From: Endozoicomonas euniceicola
GTDB lineage: Bacteria; Pseudomonadota; Gammaproteobacteria; Pseudomonadales; Endozoicomonadaceae
DNA: 64,000 nt
Assembly: GCF_025562755.1 (NCBI RefSeq)
Contig: NZ_CP103300.1
Coordinates: forward strand, 1,054,001-1,118,000
Direction: 5' to 3'
The translations under genes and the position numbers were made by a program. Below are positions 18,269-27,197 of this stretch, one piece after another. Under the pieces are notes generated by a model. The model was not told the DNA's origin, did no database searches, and worked only from the letters and a program-made list of their open reading frames with translations. Every line of letters begins with the position of its first letter. Positions within the stretch are counted from its first letter, which is position 1.

Positions 18269-18474
18269 AAAGGTGAAAGGGTTATCGTGCAAAGACAGTA
18301 GAGGAGTCTTGGCAGGCATCAGTGGTCGTGTAGCAGAATTACCTGGCAAACTTCGTATGATGGCCTGCAGATAATAGAACCTTGGCATTAAAGGTTATTG
18401 CACCTATCTTTCTGGTTTGATTTAGAAAAAACCACCCAAACTCCCTACTTCATCCATCATGATGAGGCCTGTTT

Positions 18475-20415
18475 ATGAAAAACCATTTAAAGCAGTTTCG
18501 AATAACGATCCTTACCCCTATTTATTGCCTTTTACTTTTCGCTGCTTCCGAAAACCTGTATGCCACTTATTACAGGGTCTCCAACAATAAAACCAGCACA
18601 AGCTTTGTTATAGAAATCAACACTGATTCCCAAAAGCATGCTTCTCGGCTGAGCCTGGAATGGCTAAGAAATAACTCAGACTTTACCGTTGAAGAAGTTC
18701 CTGCTACTGAAGGGCAGCCTGCATTCTTAATTAGGGGAGGCTACCAGCTTATTCGAGCTGAGCTATCGGTTCGCAGCCATGAAGAAGAGCTGGCCAGAAA
18801 CATTCTTCCTGCGCTACATCATATTGATAGCGCATTAAATCACTCTGGGTTCAATCGTATTTCAGAAGCTATTGATAGCTTAAACGCTAATGACGGACAT
18901 ACGATGCACATCCATATCACAACGCCTAATCCAGTAGAAGTACCACAAGTAATGAACAGAGCCAGTCGAATTGCCAACCAATTGCTAGACGATGGGCGGA
19001 TTGACAGCTGGCGTCCGATGCCCGGAACTATCCGGGAAGTAAACACTCGTACTGTCACAATCGCATTATCAGTACGACCCGGGACAGAAACTGACAGACG
19101 CTCCAACATGGCGTCCAGCCAGAACTCTAAAAGACAGAAAACAGAACCTGCAAATGAAAATACAGCAGGGGCATCCCGGCAAACAGAACAGAGCCGTCAC
19201 GATCAATTTGATCAGGACTTGCGCTCTCCCGATATCCCATCGCAGCAATTAAGATACGGATTAAGAGCATTTACTCGGGCATTTCAGTCAGAAAGCATTT
19301 CTTTTCATCTGATAACAACCGAGAGCGCTCGTAGCCATCGAACACCGGAATCAGGCTATACGCCAGCACCAGAAAGCGATAGAGAACCTGCTGATCAGAC
19401 GCTTACCGATCTTCGTGAAAATGTCAGACAACGTCTCCAGGATAAAGATTTATCCTCCGTAACTTCGCCAGGCTATGACCTGCAGAGTTCAAACAGTGAT
19501 AGGTTTGTTCGTCAAAACTCAAGAGTGACGTTTGAGCTGTCCGATGAACAGAGTGCTGAAAATCTTCTGAACAACCTGGTGGAAGAGGTTTGGATAAGAG
19601 CCGAACACTTACAGAACGAGACCTCTCCGGCTCAACTAATCTACCAGGGTATTGAACGAACCCGGTCTGAACATCGTATCACTGCCGTTTTCTCAGTTAT
19701 TACCTTAGTAGCTCATAACCCCGAATTGCACATCCGTGAAGACATTGATATGCGGATACAAGCAGCGAACCTAAGAGAATATTTTAGTAATCCTTATGAC
19801 TCAAGTACTCCTCCCACAAGGATAAGAACCAGCAGTGCTCCACAAGAATTTATGGTGCAATTTATACTGGATGGCCAGCAGCGACACCTTCAGGTTGACG
19901 ATATTGTTCCGGCAGTAAGACACCTTATAAGCTCTCTTAGAGAAAGAGACCATGCGTTTACCCTAACCTATATTGATAATGAAAATATCACTGATCGCAC
20001 AACCGTGGTACGTTTCAGACTGGTCAATTACATACCTCAGCAGATCCCACCCAATGAAAATGGAAGCGCCAGAGTCAGGGGGCAAGCGAGTTTACGCCTC
20101 AGTTCAACGGAATTACAGAGGTGGATGACAAGCAGAAATAATGTTACTGAAGCTGGAGGAAACTTTTTCTCCGAAGTAAGAGAGTGGCGCCCCATATCGA
20201 TAGAACAGACCATACAACATGACACGCCTGAAAACAGAGGTCGCTTTCGCAGGTATCTTCGATGTAGCACTAATTTCAGAAGACAAAACAACAGTCAGGA
20301 GGTCGAACCTTCGGACACCCCGCCCTCAACGAATAATCAAGGTGTTGACGAAGTTGACGAAGGAGCCTGTTGCTCAACTGCCTGTGGCGATACCACAAAG
20401 GAAGCCTCAGAATAA
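18475..20415 (+). CDS. Secreted orphan protein, paralogue of the gene at 13782
   Basis: 646 residues starting with a signal peptide (TILTPIYCLLLFAASENLYA). It is the longer relative of the 578-residue protein on the opposite strand. It repeats a unit with the pattern (L/V)xxLRExVRxRLQDKxL.. followed by strands and a helix around residues 120-200 and 305-420. A polar linker rich in Ser, Gln and Glu (about 205-260) joins two halves. The C-terminus is Cys-rich (GACCSTACGD), a feature also seen at the end of the secreted protein at 1225 (GSCSSGC). No enzyme motif is recognised. The pair points to duplication of a host-facing or surface protein family. Confidence 0.7.
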   Translation: MKNHLKQFRITILTPIYCLLLFAASENLYATYYRVSNNKTSTSFVIEINTDSQKHASRLSLEWLRNNSDFTVEEVPATEGQPAFLIRGGYQLIRAELSVRSHEEELARNILPALHHIDSALNHSGFNRISEAIDSLNANDGHTMHIHITTPNPVEVPQVMNRASRIANQLLDDGRIDSWRPMPGTIREVNTRTVTIALSVRPGTETDRRSNMASSQNSKRQKTEPANENTAGASRQTEQSRHDQFDQDLRSPDIPSQQLRYGLRAFTRAFQSESISFHLITTESARSHRTPESGYTPAPESDREPADQTLTDLRENVRQRLQDKDLSSVTSPGYDLQSSNSDRFVRQNSRVTFELSDEQSAENLLNNLVEEVWIRAEHLQNETSPAQLIYQGIERTRSEHRITAVFSVITLVAHNPELHIREDIDMRIQAANLREYFSNPYDSSTPPTRIRTSSAPQEFMVQFILDGQQRHLQVDDIVPAVRHLISSLRERDHAFTLTYIDNENITDRTTVVRFRLVNYIPQQIPPNENGSARVRGQASLRLSSTELQRWMTSRNNVTEAGGNFFSEVREWRPISIEQTIQHDTPENRGRFRRYLRCSTNFRRQNNSQEVEPSDTPPSTNNQGVDEVDEGACCSTACGDTTKEASE

Positions 20416-20496
20416 CGATCACCCAAACCTATGCTCACAAGGGTTTGGATATTGCCGTGACTGCTCCCCACCCTATCGGGTGAGGCTTCTGATTTC

Positions 20497-21669
20497 TTAG
20501 GCAGCAACCGACAGTCTGCCGGATTTACGCAAGCCTCCATCAGCAGAAACGGACAGTCCTTCCGCCTTTAATTTCAATATGCCTTGCTTCTTGATATTGC
20601 GAGCTGCATTAATATCCCGGTCATGGATAGCACCACAGCTACACTCCCATGATCGGATTCTCAATGGCATTTTTTCCTGTTTCAAATCGCAGACTGAGCA
20701 AGTTTTAGAGGATGCAAACCACTGGTCTATCTTCACCAGATGTTTACCTTCCTGCTTTGCCTTGTATTCGAGTTTGGTTATCAGTGAGTGCCAGCCAGCA
20801 TCAGCAATAGAACGAGCAAGACGCTTGTTCTTGAGCATGTTTTTAACTTTCAGTGTCTCCACAATCACCGCTTGGTTTTCGTCGATGAGTTGTTTTGATA
20901 GCTTATGCTGAAAATCATTACGGGCAAAGGCTACACGCTCATGCGCCTTTGCCACCAATAAACGGGCTTTGTGCCTACCTTTTGAGCCTTTCTTGCAGCG
21001 AGATAGAGCCTGTTGTTTTCTTTTCAGGTTACGTTGTGCTTTTTTCAGAAAGCGAGGATTGCCAGTCTTATGGCCGGTACTGGTGATAGCCAGATCAGTA
21101 ATCCCCATATCAACACCGACAACCTGATTAGCTTCAAGATTATCAATCTGTTTTGGTTGTTCCTGGGTATCATCAGCCAATATGGAGGCAAAATACTTGC
21201 CGGTTAGCGTTCTGCTCAGGGTGACAGACTTCACCTTACCCACTATTTCACGATGCACTTTAGCCCTTATGGGCTTGCACTTGGGGATTTTTATCCAGTT
21301 ATCGCCCACAGAGACAGACGTACAATGGTAGCTACTTTGCTTGCCATGCTTTTTCTTGAAGCGAGGAAATCTTGCCTGCAATTTGGGATTGAAAAAGTTT
21401 TGAAAGGCCGTATCCAGATTGATAGTGGCCTGTTGCAGTGCAATAGAGTCAGCGTTTTTCAGCCATGAGTACTTTCGGCTTTTCTTGGCTTTTGCCAGCA
21501 AGGGCTTCAGGTGTTTTTTGGGAGAAAGGCTCTGCCCACGAACCTTGTAATAATGAACCTTAATAGCCAGGGCCTTGTTCCATACGAACCGCACAGCATC
21601 AAACTGACGGTCGAGAAATTCCGCCTGCTCTGATGTTGGATAGATTCGTACTTTGGTGGCTCTCAGCAT
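20497..21669 (-). CDS. tnpB: TnpB RNA-guided nuclease, IS copy 2
   Basis: 390 residues, differing from copy 1 by a single residue I can see (VGDNWIK for VGDNGIK at about position 125). All RuvC and zinc-finger residues are kept, so it should be functional. The predicted guide, taken from the flank beyond the right end, starts GGCAATATCCAAACC, which is the severed 5' end of the chitinase gene. Confidence 0.93.
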   Translation of the reverse strand: MLRATKVRIYPTSEQAEFLDRQFDAVRFVWNKALAIKVHYYKVRGQSLSPKKHLKPLLAKAKKSRKYSWLKNADSIALQQATINLDTAFQNFFNPKLQARFPRFKKKHGKQSSYHCTSVSVGDNWIKIPKCKPIRAKVHREIVGKVKSVTLSRTLTGKYFASILADDTQEQPKQIDNLEANQVVGVDMGITDLAITSTGHKTGNPRFLKKAQRNLKRKQQALSRCKKGSKGRHKARLLVAKAHERVAFARNDFQHKLSKQLIDENQAVIVETLKVKNMLKNKRLARSIADAGWHSLITKLEYKAKQEGKHLVKIDQWFASSKTCSVCDLKQEKMPLRIRSWECSCGAIHDRDINAARNIKKQGILKLKAEGLSVSADGGLRKSGRLSVAA

Positions 21670-21734
21670 GGAACTTTATTTCAGTGCTCATTAATATAAG
21701 CTTTATATTAAAGGTATTTGAAAGAGGTTTTCAA

Positions 21735-22163
21735 GTGGGCGCACACAATAAAGATTTGCTTAAAGGGTATCTTCGCAAACGACATAGCGTTACCAAGCTG
21801 GTTGTTCATTTGGTGTTCACGACAAAGTACAGACGAAAGCTTTTTGATGGCTATATGATCAAGCAGTTACGGGAGTCGTTCGAGAGTGCATGTGAAAAAC
21901 TGGAATGCCAGTTACTTGAAATGGATGGCGAAAAAGATCACGTACACCTGTTGGTGGCCTACCCACCAAAACTGGCTATCAGTGTCATGGTAAATAATCT
22001 CAAATCAACATCATCAAGACGGTTGCGAATGCTGAATACCCACCTTACTGCTCAGAGCAAAGCAGGCTTAATGTGGTCAAGGTCTTACTTTGCTTGCAGT
22101 GCTGGCGGTGCAACTATCGAGACTCTGAAGGACTACGTTAATAGCCAGAGTACACCAGATTGA
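21735..22163 (+). CDS. tnpA: TnpA Y1 (HUH) transposase, IS copy 2
   Basis: 142 residues from the GTG at 21735, with HVH and the catalytic Tyr preserved. It differs from copy 1 by conservative changes (for example VAYPPK for VTYPPK). It is intact and divergent from tnpB. Confidence 0.92.
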   Translation: MGAHNKDLLKGYLRKRHSVTKLVVHLVFTTKYRRKLFDGYMIKQLRESFESACEKLECQLLEMDGEKDHVHLLVAYPPKLAISVMVNNLKSTSSRRLRMLNTHLTAQSKAGLMWSRSYFACSAGGATIETLKDYVNSQSTPD

Positions 22164-22232
22164 TGGCGGAAGGCTCTGCGCCTTCCCGTCTTATATCCCC
22201 GCCCGCATTGGGCGAGGGTTTACGACGATTTT

Positions 22233-23531
22233 GCTAAGACTATACAGCCTGTTTGCGCTGAGCGGTTTAGCCATGATGTCCTCCCCTTCGGTAATGGCTT
22301 ACAACTGCTCCCCCCTTGATTCATGGGAGACCACTGACGTCTATAACGGTGGCGACAAAATCCAATACAACAATAAAGCCTATCAAGCGAACTGGTGGAC
22401 TCAGGGCAACAACCCCGAACAGTCTTCGGGTGCTTACCAGGAATGGACATTGCTAGGCAGCTGTGGCGGCAGCGAGCCTCCGGCACCTGATAACCAGCCA
22501 CCCCAGACCAGCCTGACGTCACCTGCCAATGGCTCAACCTATACCACCGATGATTCGATACTGTTGCAGGCAAACGCTTCTGACAACGACGGCACCATCA
22601 GCAAAGTGTCGTTTTATGCCAACAATACCCTGCTGGGTGAAGACACTTCCGCACCTTATGCTCAGGAATGGACTGCGGTAAATGGTCGCCAACAACTCAA
22701 AGCGGTGGCCACCGATAATGATGGAGGCATCGGCACCTAAACTGCGGCGGTTATCAATGTCAGTGACAGCGACCCCCCTCTGCCAGAAGATAACAAATGC
22801 CGTCCGGACGGCCTGTATCAAACGCCTGGTGTCACCCCTGCCTACTGCACCATCTACGACGAGCAGGGGCGGGAAAAAATGGGATCAGGGGCCACCCTCG
22901 TCGTATTATTGGCTACTTCACCTCATGGCATAATGGCGCTAACGGCCAACCCGCTTATCAGGTCAACAACATTCCCTGGGATAAACTTACCCATATCAAC
23001 TACGCCTTTGCCCATGTAGACAGCAACAATCGCATTTCGGTGGCTGACCAGAGTGGATTCAAGCTTGAAGTGGTTGACAGCGGTGCCAATGCCAGCGGCA
23101 ATAATATTGGTGGCCTGAATAAAGAGTTCCACCGGGTCGCCTTCAGCCTGCCCGCCTGGCAAAACCTGGGGCATGGTGCCAGCGTTGAGTTGACCCTGAA
23201 CTACTACCTGCCCATCACCGGACCTCAGGCATGGACAGTCAATATTAACGGCACGGATTATGCGCTGAAGTCTGAGTACCCTGAACTGCCTCTGGCTGAT
23301 CTCAGCAATGGTGGCGGTGAGAGTGGTGGCGGTGAGAATGGCGGCGGCCAACAGTGCAGTGCTGCCGGCATCGATACTGCTGGCCTTAATGCCTACCCAA
23401 ACTGGCCCAACGGCTCCAATGCCAATGGCGATGATCAGATTATCCACAACGGCGGCGTATACAAAGCCAAGTGGTGGACCACCAGCGAGCCAGGCAGTGA
23501 TGAGTCCTGGGCATTTGTCTGCACGCTCTGA
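22233..23531 (+). pseudogene. Chitinase (GH18) pseudogene, start cut off by IS copy 2
   Basis: The first 8 codons lie at 20431-20456, on the far side of the IS. After the signal peptide there is a chitin-binding module (YNCSPLDSWETTDVYNGGDKIQYNNKAYQANWWTQG), then an Ig-like domain (PPQTSLTSPANGSTY..), interrupted by a TAA at 22738 in an otherwise continuing frame. Next comes the beginning of a GH18 domain (RRIIGYFTSWHNG, WDKLTHINYAFAHVD), reached only by a frameshift near 22880. It then jumps straight into a carbohydrate-binding domain and a second chitin-binding module (YPNWPNGS..YKAKWWT). The catalytic DxxDxDxE core is missing, so four lesions together abolish function. When intact it would have been a secreted modular chitinase. 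Confidence 0.88.
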
Positions 23532-23547
23532 GTGATCCCATAATCGT

Positions 23548-23571
23548 TGCCGGGGAATCCGATCCCCGGCA
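23548..23571 (+). terminator. Hairpin after the chitinase pseudogene
   Basis: TGCCGGGGA and TCCCCGGCA form a 9-bp perfect stem around a 6-nt loop, 17 bp after the pseudogene stop and upstream of thiS. It is followed only by a weak T-rich stretch. It is probably the old chitinase terminator. Confidence 0.55.
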
Positions 23572-23704
23572 GCATTTCCTTCAATTCACGCTCCTGGCCT
23601 TCACAATGTGTCTACCTTTTACACACCCCCCCCTATGAAGGCCTTACGACTTTGATTAGAATCGCCCAACGGATAAGTACTCAACACAACACCTGTGGAA
23701 CAGA

Positions 23705-23905
23705 ATGCAAATCAAGGTAAACGATCAACCAGTTACCGTGGCAACTCCCCTGACTCTCAGGGAGCTGCTGAAAGTACTGAGTCAGGAAGGCAAAGGGGTT
23801 GCTCTGGCAGTCAATAGCCAGATTGTCAGCCGTTCACAATGGGAGAATCACAGGCTTGAGGAAGGTGACCAGATAACCCTGATTAAGGCGACAGCTGGCG
23901 GATAA
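23705..23905 (+). CDS. thiS: Sulfur carrier protein ThiS
   Basis: 66 residues with the ubiquitin-like fold pattern and the essential C-terminal Gly-Gly (IKATAGG). ThiS is adenylated by ThiF, loaded with sulfur as a thiocarboxylate and hands it to ThiG for the thiazole ring of thiamine. It starts 31 bp before thiG in a thiSGH operon. No TPP riboswitch was found in the 170 bp upstream, and thiF and thiC are not in the window. Confidence 0.95.
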   Translation: MQIKVNDQPVTVATPLTLRELLKVLSQEGKGVALAVNSQIVSRSQWENHRLEEGDQITLIKATAGG

Positions 23906-23936
23906 ACAAAAGCATCTTCCAATTCCTGACTGATTG

Positions 23937-24728
23937 ATGACAACAGATAACACCAGAATGCTGAAAATCGCGGACAAAACATTGACATCCCGGCTGTTTA
24001 CCGGGACAGGGAAGTTCCAGAATCGCCAGATCATGGCCGACGCCATTATTGCCTCCAACAGTGAGCTGGTCACCATGGCACTCAAGCGGGTTGACCTTAA
24101 CTCGCAGGATGACGACATTCTGGAGCCATTATTGCAGCACCCTTCTATTAACCTGCTACCCAACACTTCCGGAGCCCGTGACGCCAAAGAAGCCGTGTAC
24201 GCTGCACAACTGGCCAGGGAAGCCCTGCAAACCAACTGGCTGAAACTGGAAATTCACCCTGACCCGAAATATCTGCTGCCCGATCCTATCGAAACCCTGA
24301 AAGCGTGCGAACAGCTCTCTCAACAGGGATTTATTGTTCTACCTTATATCCATGCTGATCCGGTTTTGTGCAAACACCTTGAAGAAGCCGGAGCGGCTGC
24401 GGTGATGCCACTGGGCTCTCCTATCGGCAGCAACCTGGGACTGAAAACCCGTGAATTTCTGCAAATTATTATCGAGCAAAGCAAAGTCCCCGTAGTGGTT
24501 GACGCCGGTATTGGCAGCCCCTCGGATGCTGCACAGGCGATGGAACTGGGTGCCGACGCTGTACTGGTCAACACCGCGATCGCTGTGTCTCCAGACCCGG
24601 TTGCCATGGCTATAGCGTTTAAAGAAGCGGTCAGTGCAGGTCGCAGAGCCTACGAGGCCGGCCTGGGTTCAAGGAGTCTGGAAGCCCATGCCAGCAGCCC
24701 CCTGACCGCTTTTCTGGATGACCTCTGA
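23937..24728 (+). CDS. thiG: Thiazole synthase ThiG
   Basis: A 263-residue TIM-barrel enzyme. It joins 1-deoxyxylulose 5-phosphate, the ThiS thiocarboxylate and dehydroglycine into the thiazole phosphate of thiamine. LFTGTGKF near the start, ALKRVDL, and the phosphate-binding end (VVVDAGIGSPSDAAQAMELGADAVLVNTAIA) are diagnostic. The ATG at 23937 is used; the ATG at 23958 (MLKIADKTL) aligns better with E. coli ThiG, and neither has a strong ribosome binding site. It overlaps thiH by one base-sharing stop/start (TGATG type). Confidence 0.96.
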   Translation: MTTDNTRMLKIADKTLTSRLFTGTGKFQNRQIMADAIIASNSELVTMALKRVDLNSQDDDILEPLLQHPSINLLPNTSGARDAKEAVYAAQLAREALQTNWLKLEIHPDPKYLLPDPIETLKACEQLSQQGFIVLPYIHADPVLCKHLEEAGAAAVMPLGSPIGSNLGLKTREFLQIIIEQSKVPVVVDAGIGSPSDAAQAMELGADAVLVNTAIAVSPDPVAMAIAFKEAVSAGRRAYEAGLGSRSLEAHASSPLTAFLDDL

Positions 24729-25852
24729 TGAGCTTTCTCGACACCTTCAATCAGCTCCACTGGAATGAGTTAAAACTGTCTATTGCCAGTAAAACCGCTG
24801 CCGATGTTGAACAGGCACTGTCTGCCAGACGTCTGAGCCATGACCAGTTTCTTGCCCTGATATCGCCTGCGGCTGCCCCTTACCTGGAAGCTATGGCACA
24901 GAAGAGTATGCAGCTTACCCGGCAACGGTTTGGTAATACCATTCAGCTGTATATTCCCCTGTACCTGTCCAATAAGTGCACCAATATCTGCACTTATTGC
25001 GGTTTCAGCCTGGGGAATAAAATTCGCCGCAAAACGCTGTCAATGGATGAGCTGGATGCTGAGATCAAGGCCATTAAGGCCCACGGCTTTGAACATCTGC
25101 TGCTGGTGACCGGAGAGGCACCGGGAACCGTTGGCATGGAATACTTTCGTCAGGTATTACCCAGACTGCGCTCGCATTTCTCCCATATCAGCATGGAAGT
25201 ACAACCGCTGGATCAGACTGATTACGAGGAGTTAATGAGCCTGGGGCTGGACGCTGTTCTGGTTTATCAGGAAACCTATCATCGTACAGCCTATAAAAAT
25301 TACCACCTGCGCGGCAGCAAGTCTGACTTTGACTATCGGCTGGAAACAGCTGACCGTCTAGGTAAAGCAGGTATCGATAAAATCGGTATTGGTGCATTGA
25401 TTGGCCTGGAAGACTGGCGCACCGATGCTGCTATGACCGCAGCCCACCTGAATTACCTGGAAAAAACTTACTGGCGTACCCGTTACTCTATTTCATTTCC
25501 AAGACTGCGCCCCTGTGAAGGAGAGCTGCACCCGGTGTCGGTTATTTCTGACCGCCAACTGGTACAGTTGATTTGCGCTTACCGGTTGTTTAAACCAGAA
25601 GCTGAGTTGTCATTATCGACCAGAGAGTCTGCCCACTTCAGAGATAATGTTCTGCCCCTTGGCGTTACCACTATGAGTGCTTTTTCCAGCACCCAGCCCG
25701 GCGGCTATGTTAACGATGAGTTTCTGAAACATACGGCACTGGAGCAGTTCGCTATTGACGACAACCGTCGTCCTGAGCAGGTAGCGGACGCCATTAAGGC
25801 AAAAGGATTTGAAGCGGTCTGGAAAGACTGGGATAACTGTTACTCTCACTGA
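24728..25852 (+). CDS. thiH: 2-iminoacetate synthase ThiH (radical SAM tyrosine lyase)
   Basis: 374 residues. The radical-SAM cluster motif CxxxCxxC is in NKCTNICTYCGFSLGNKI at about residues 79-95. ThiH cleaves tyrosine to p-cresol and dehydroglycine (2-iminoacetate), which ThiG uses. Using ThiH rather than the oxygen-dependent ThiO fits an organism able to grow with little oxygen, in line with the presence of grcA. It is the last gene of thiSGH; length matches E. coli ThiH (377). Confidence 0.96.
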   Translation: MSFLDTFNQLHWNELKLSIASKTAADVEQALSARRLSHDQFLALISPAAAPYLEAMAQKSMQLTRQRFGNTIQLYIPLYLSNKCTNICTYCGFSLGNKIRRKTLSMDELDAEIKAIKAHGFEHLLLVTGEAPGTVGMEYFRQVLPRLRSHFSHISMEVQPLDQTDYEELMSLGLDAVLVYQETYHRTAYKNYHLRGSKSDFDYRLETADRLGKAGIDKIGIGALIGLEDWRTDAAMTAAHLNYLEKTYWRTRYSISFPRLRPCEGELHPVSVISDRQLVQLICAYRLFKPEAELSLSTRESAHFRDNVLPLGVTTMSAFSSTQPGGYVNDEFLKHTALEQFAIDDNRRPEQVADAIKAKGFEAVWKDWDNCYSH

Positions 25853-25935
25853 TGGGTCTTACCCTCACTGACTGACAGCCGCTGCATGAGCAGGGGCTGC
25901 AAGAGCAGTCCCTGCCACAAAAAGCTGAAATGACT

Positions 25936-26190
25936 TCAGTTGCCTGTCTCACCCCACTCTTTCAGTCGCTTAAAAAGCACATCCTTAATATGCACACGTT
26001 GTGTTTTCAACCCGACAAAATTCTCGTCACTGGTCGGAACATTGCGCATTTCCAACCCTCTGACTTTGTGGTCCAGTTCTGCATAGACCTTGCTCAGGCG
26101 CTGAAACTCCTGATCGTTCTGCTTCAACATGGAAACGCGATCCTGCACCAGACCAAAATCGTCTGTCAGGTTGTGCTTGGTTCTGAGCAT
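25936..26190 (-). CDS. YdcH family (DUF465) small protein
   Basis: 84 residues, nearly all helical. The pattern LKQNDQEFQRLSKVYAELDHKVRGLE followed by PTSDENFVGLKTQRVHIKDVLFKRL matches the DUF465/YdcH family, a small antiparallel coiled-coil hairpin of unknown function. It stands alone, convergent with thiH. Confidence 0.8.
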   Translation of the reverse strand: MLRTKHNLTDDFGLVQDRVSMLKQNDQEFQRLSKVYAELDHKVRGLEMRNVPTSDENFVGLKTQRVHIKDVLFKRLKEWGETGN

Positions 26191-26245
26191 TACCTGCCCT
26201 CCTGTTGAGTACAGGGAAAGTCTAGTGCAGCAACACTCTGTTAGC

Positions 26246-26261
26246 TAACTATCGATAGTTA
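26246..26261. repeat. Perfect 16-bp palindrome
   Basis: TAACTATCGATAGTTA is a perfect palindrome in the 237-bp gap between the YdcH gene and the first LysE gene. It could be an operator for the YdcH gene, whose start lies 55 bp away, but it has no known match. Confidence 0.3.
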
Positions 26262-26427
26262 TGTTGACCCTCTACCCAAAGAAACCCAATACCCTGTGCA
26301 AAGGTTGTATGAGTTCTACCGCTCCTGAAGTTTAGAGAGCTTCTATCCAGACAAGGCACTACGATCCGGGAGACAAGCAAAGCCTGACACTGGCTCTACT
26401 CATGGATGGTAAGGGACACTGACCGTC

Positions 26428-27045
26428 TTACCAGGCAAGGTACTTTTCAGCAAGTTCAATAATAACCGGTATTACCGAGAGCACCAGCAAGAGCGCCATG
26501 GAAATATTAAACAGCCTGTGGTGCATTTCATTTCTTAATATTTTTTTCAGGTGGCTGCCAAAAAAAAGCCAAACGGCAATGCAGGGGAAAGCAGCCAGAA
26601 AGAAAGCAAGGGTAATATAAAAGACCTGCAGAATAATATGGCTATCCATAGTGGTGAAGGCGGCAACGGCTCCTGTTGCCATGATCCACGCCTTGGGGTT
26701 GGCCCACTGAAAAACAGCAGCCTGCATAAACGTCAAAGGCCTTCTTTTACTTTCGCTAGCCGCACTGCCGGATACTGCCACACCATAGGCCAGATAAAGA
26801 AGGTATAAAGTTCCTGCGACTTTTATTACTTCATGCAAAAAAGGAAATTTCTGAAACACAACATCAAAGCCAAGACCGACGGCTACCACCATTGCAGGAA
26901 AGCCGATGCAAATGCCCAGATAGTGCGGCATGCTTTTTTTGATGCCATAGTTTAGCCCGGAGCTCATGATCATAATATTATTTGGCCCTGGCGTTACTGT
27001 TGTTGAGAACGTAAACAGCAGAACAGCAAGATAGTTTTCCACCAC
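26428..27045 (-). CDS. LysE/RhtB family amino-acid exporter, paralogue 1
   Basis: 205 residues with about six hydrophobic segments and the family signature TVTPGPNNIMIMSSGLNYG near the start. LysE/RhtB proteins are inner-membrane exporters of amino acids or similar small molecules. A second copy lies 152 bp upstream on the same strand and differs at many positions, so this is an old tandem duplication with possible split of substrates. The substrate cannot be told from sequence. Confidence 0.88.
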   Translation of the reverse strand: MVENYLAVLLFTFSTTVTPGPNNIMIMSSGLNYGIKKSMPHYLGICIGFPAMVVAVGLGFDVVFQKFPFLHEVIKVAGTLYLLYLAYGVAVSGSAASESKRRPLTFMQAAVFQWANPKAWIMATGAVAAFTTMDSHIILQVFYITLAFFLAAFPCIAVWLFFGSHLKKILRNEMHHRLFNISMALLLVLSVIPVIIELAEKYLAW

Positions 27046-27197
27046 GACTCCGTTTTCATTCAGGCTTTATTGTTTCAGTCTGGATCAGGAATTATAGCGC
27101 AAGCAGATCATTTTATTCAGATATATAGCTCATGCAGCCGAAAGCTGGTTGAAAAAGCTAAAACTGTCTCTGACTTTCTGAGAACAGTTGCAATCGA

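Larger units (their letters stand above)
20457..22237 (-). mobile_element. IS200/IS605 family element, copy 2 (1781 bp), inserted in a chitinase gene
   Basis: Same boundaries and length as copy 1. The insertion splits the signal-peptide codons of a chitinase-like gene. The 26 bases from ATG 20431 to 20456, joined to GCTAA (22233-22237) and the sequence beyond, read MLTRVWILP then LRLYSLFALSGLA in one frame, a normal signal peptide. This works only if GCTAA is counted as host DNA, which defines the target pentanucleotide. Confidence 0.93.

Noticed and set aside
18043..18374. Short frames on both strands after IS copy 1
   Set aside because: They cross an IS right-end relic and a dispersed repeat; their shared peptide with 40017-40229 is explained by the DNA repeat.
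16039..22237. IS copies 1 and 2 as ends of a composite transposon carrying the 646-residue gene
   Set aside because: IS200/IS605 elements move as single strands with defined left and right ends and are not known to form composite transposons; both copies also have independent targets.
23540..23704. TPP riboswitch sought upstream of thiS
   Set aside because: The CUGAGA and ACCUGAuCUGG blocks of the class are absent.
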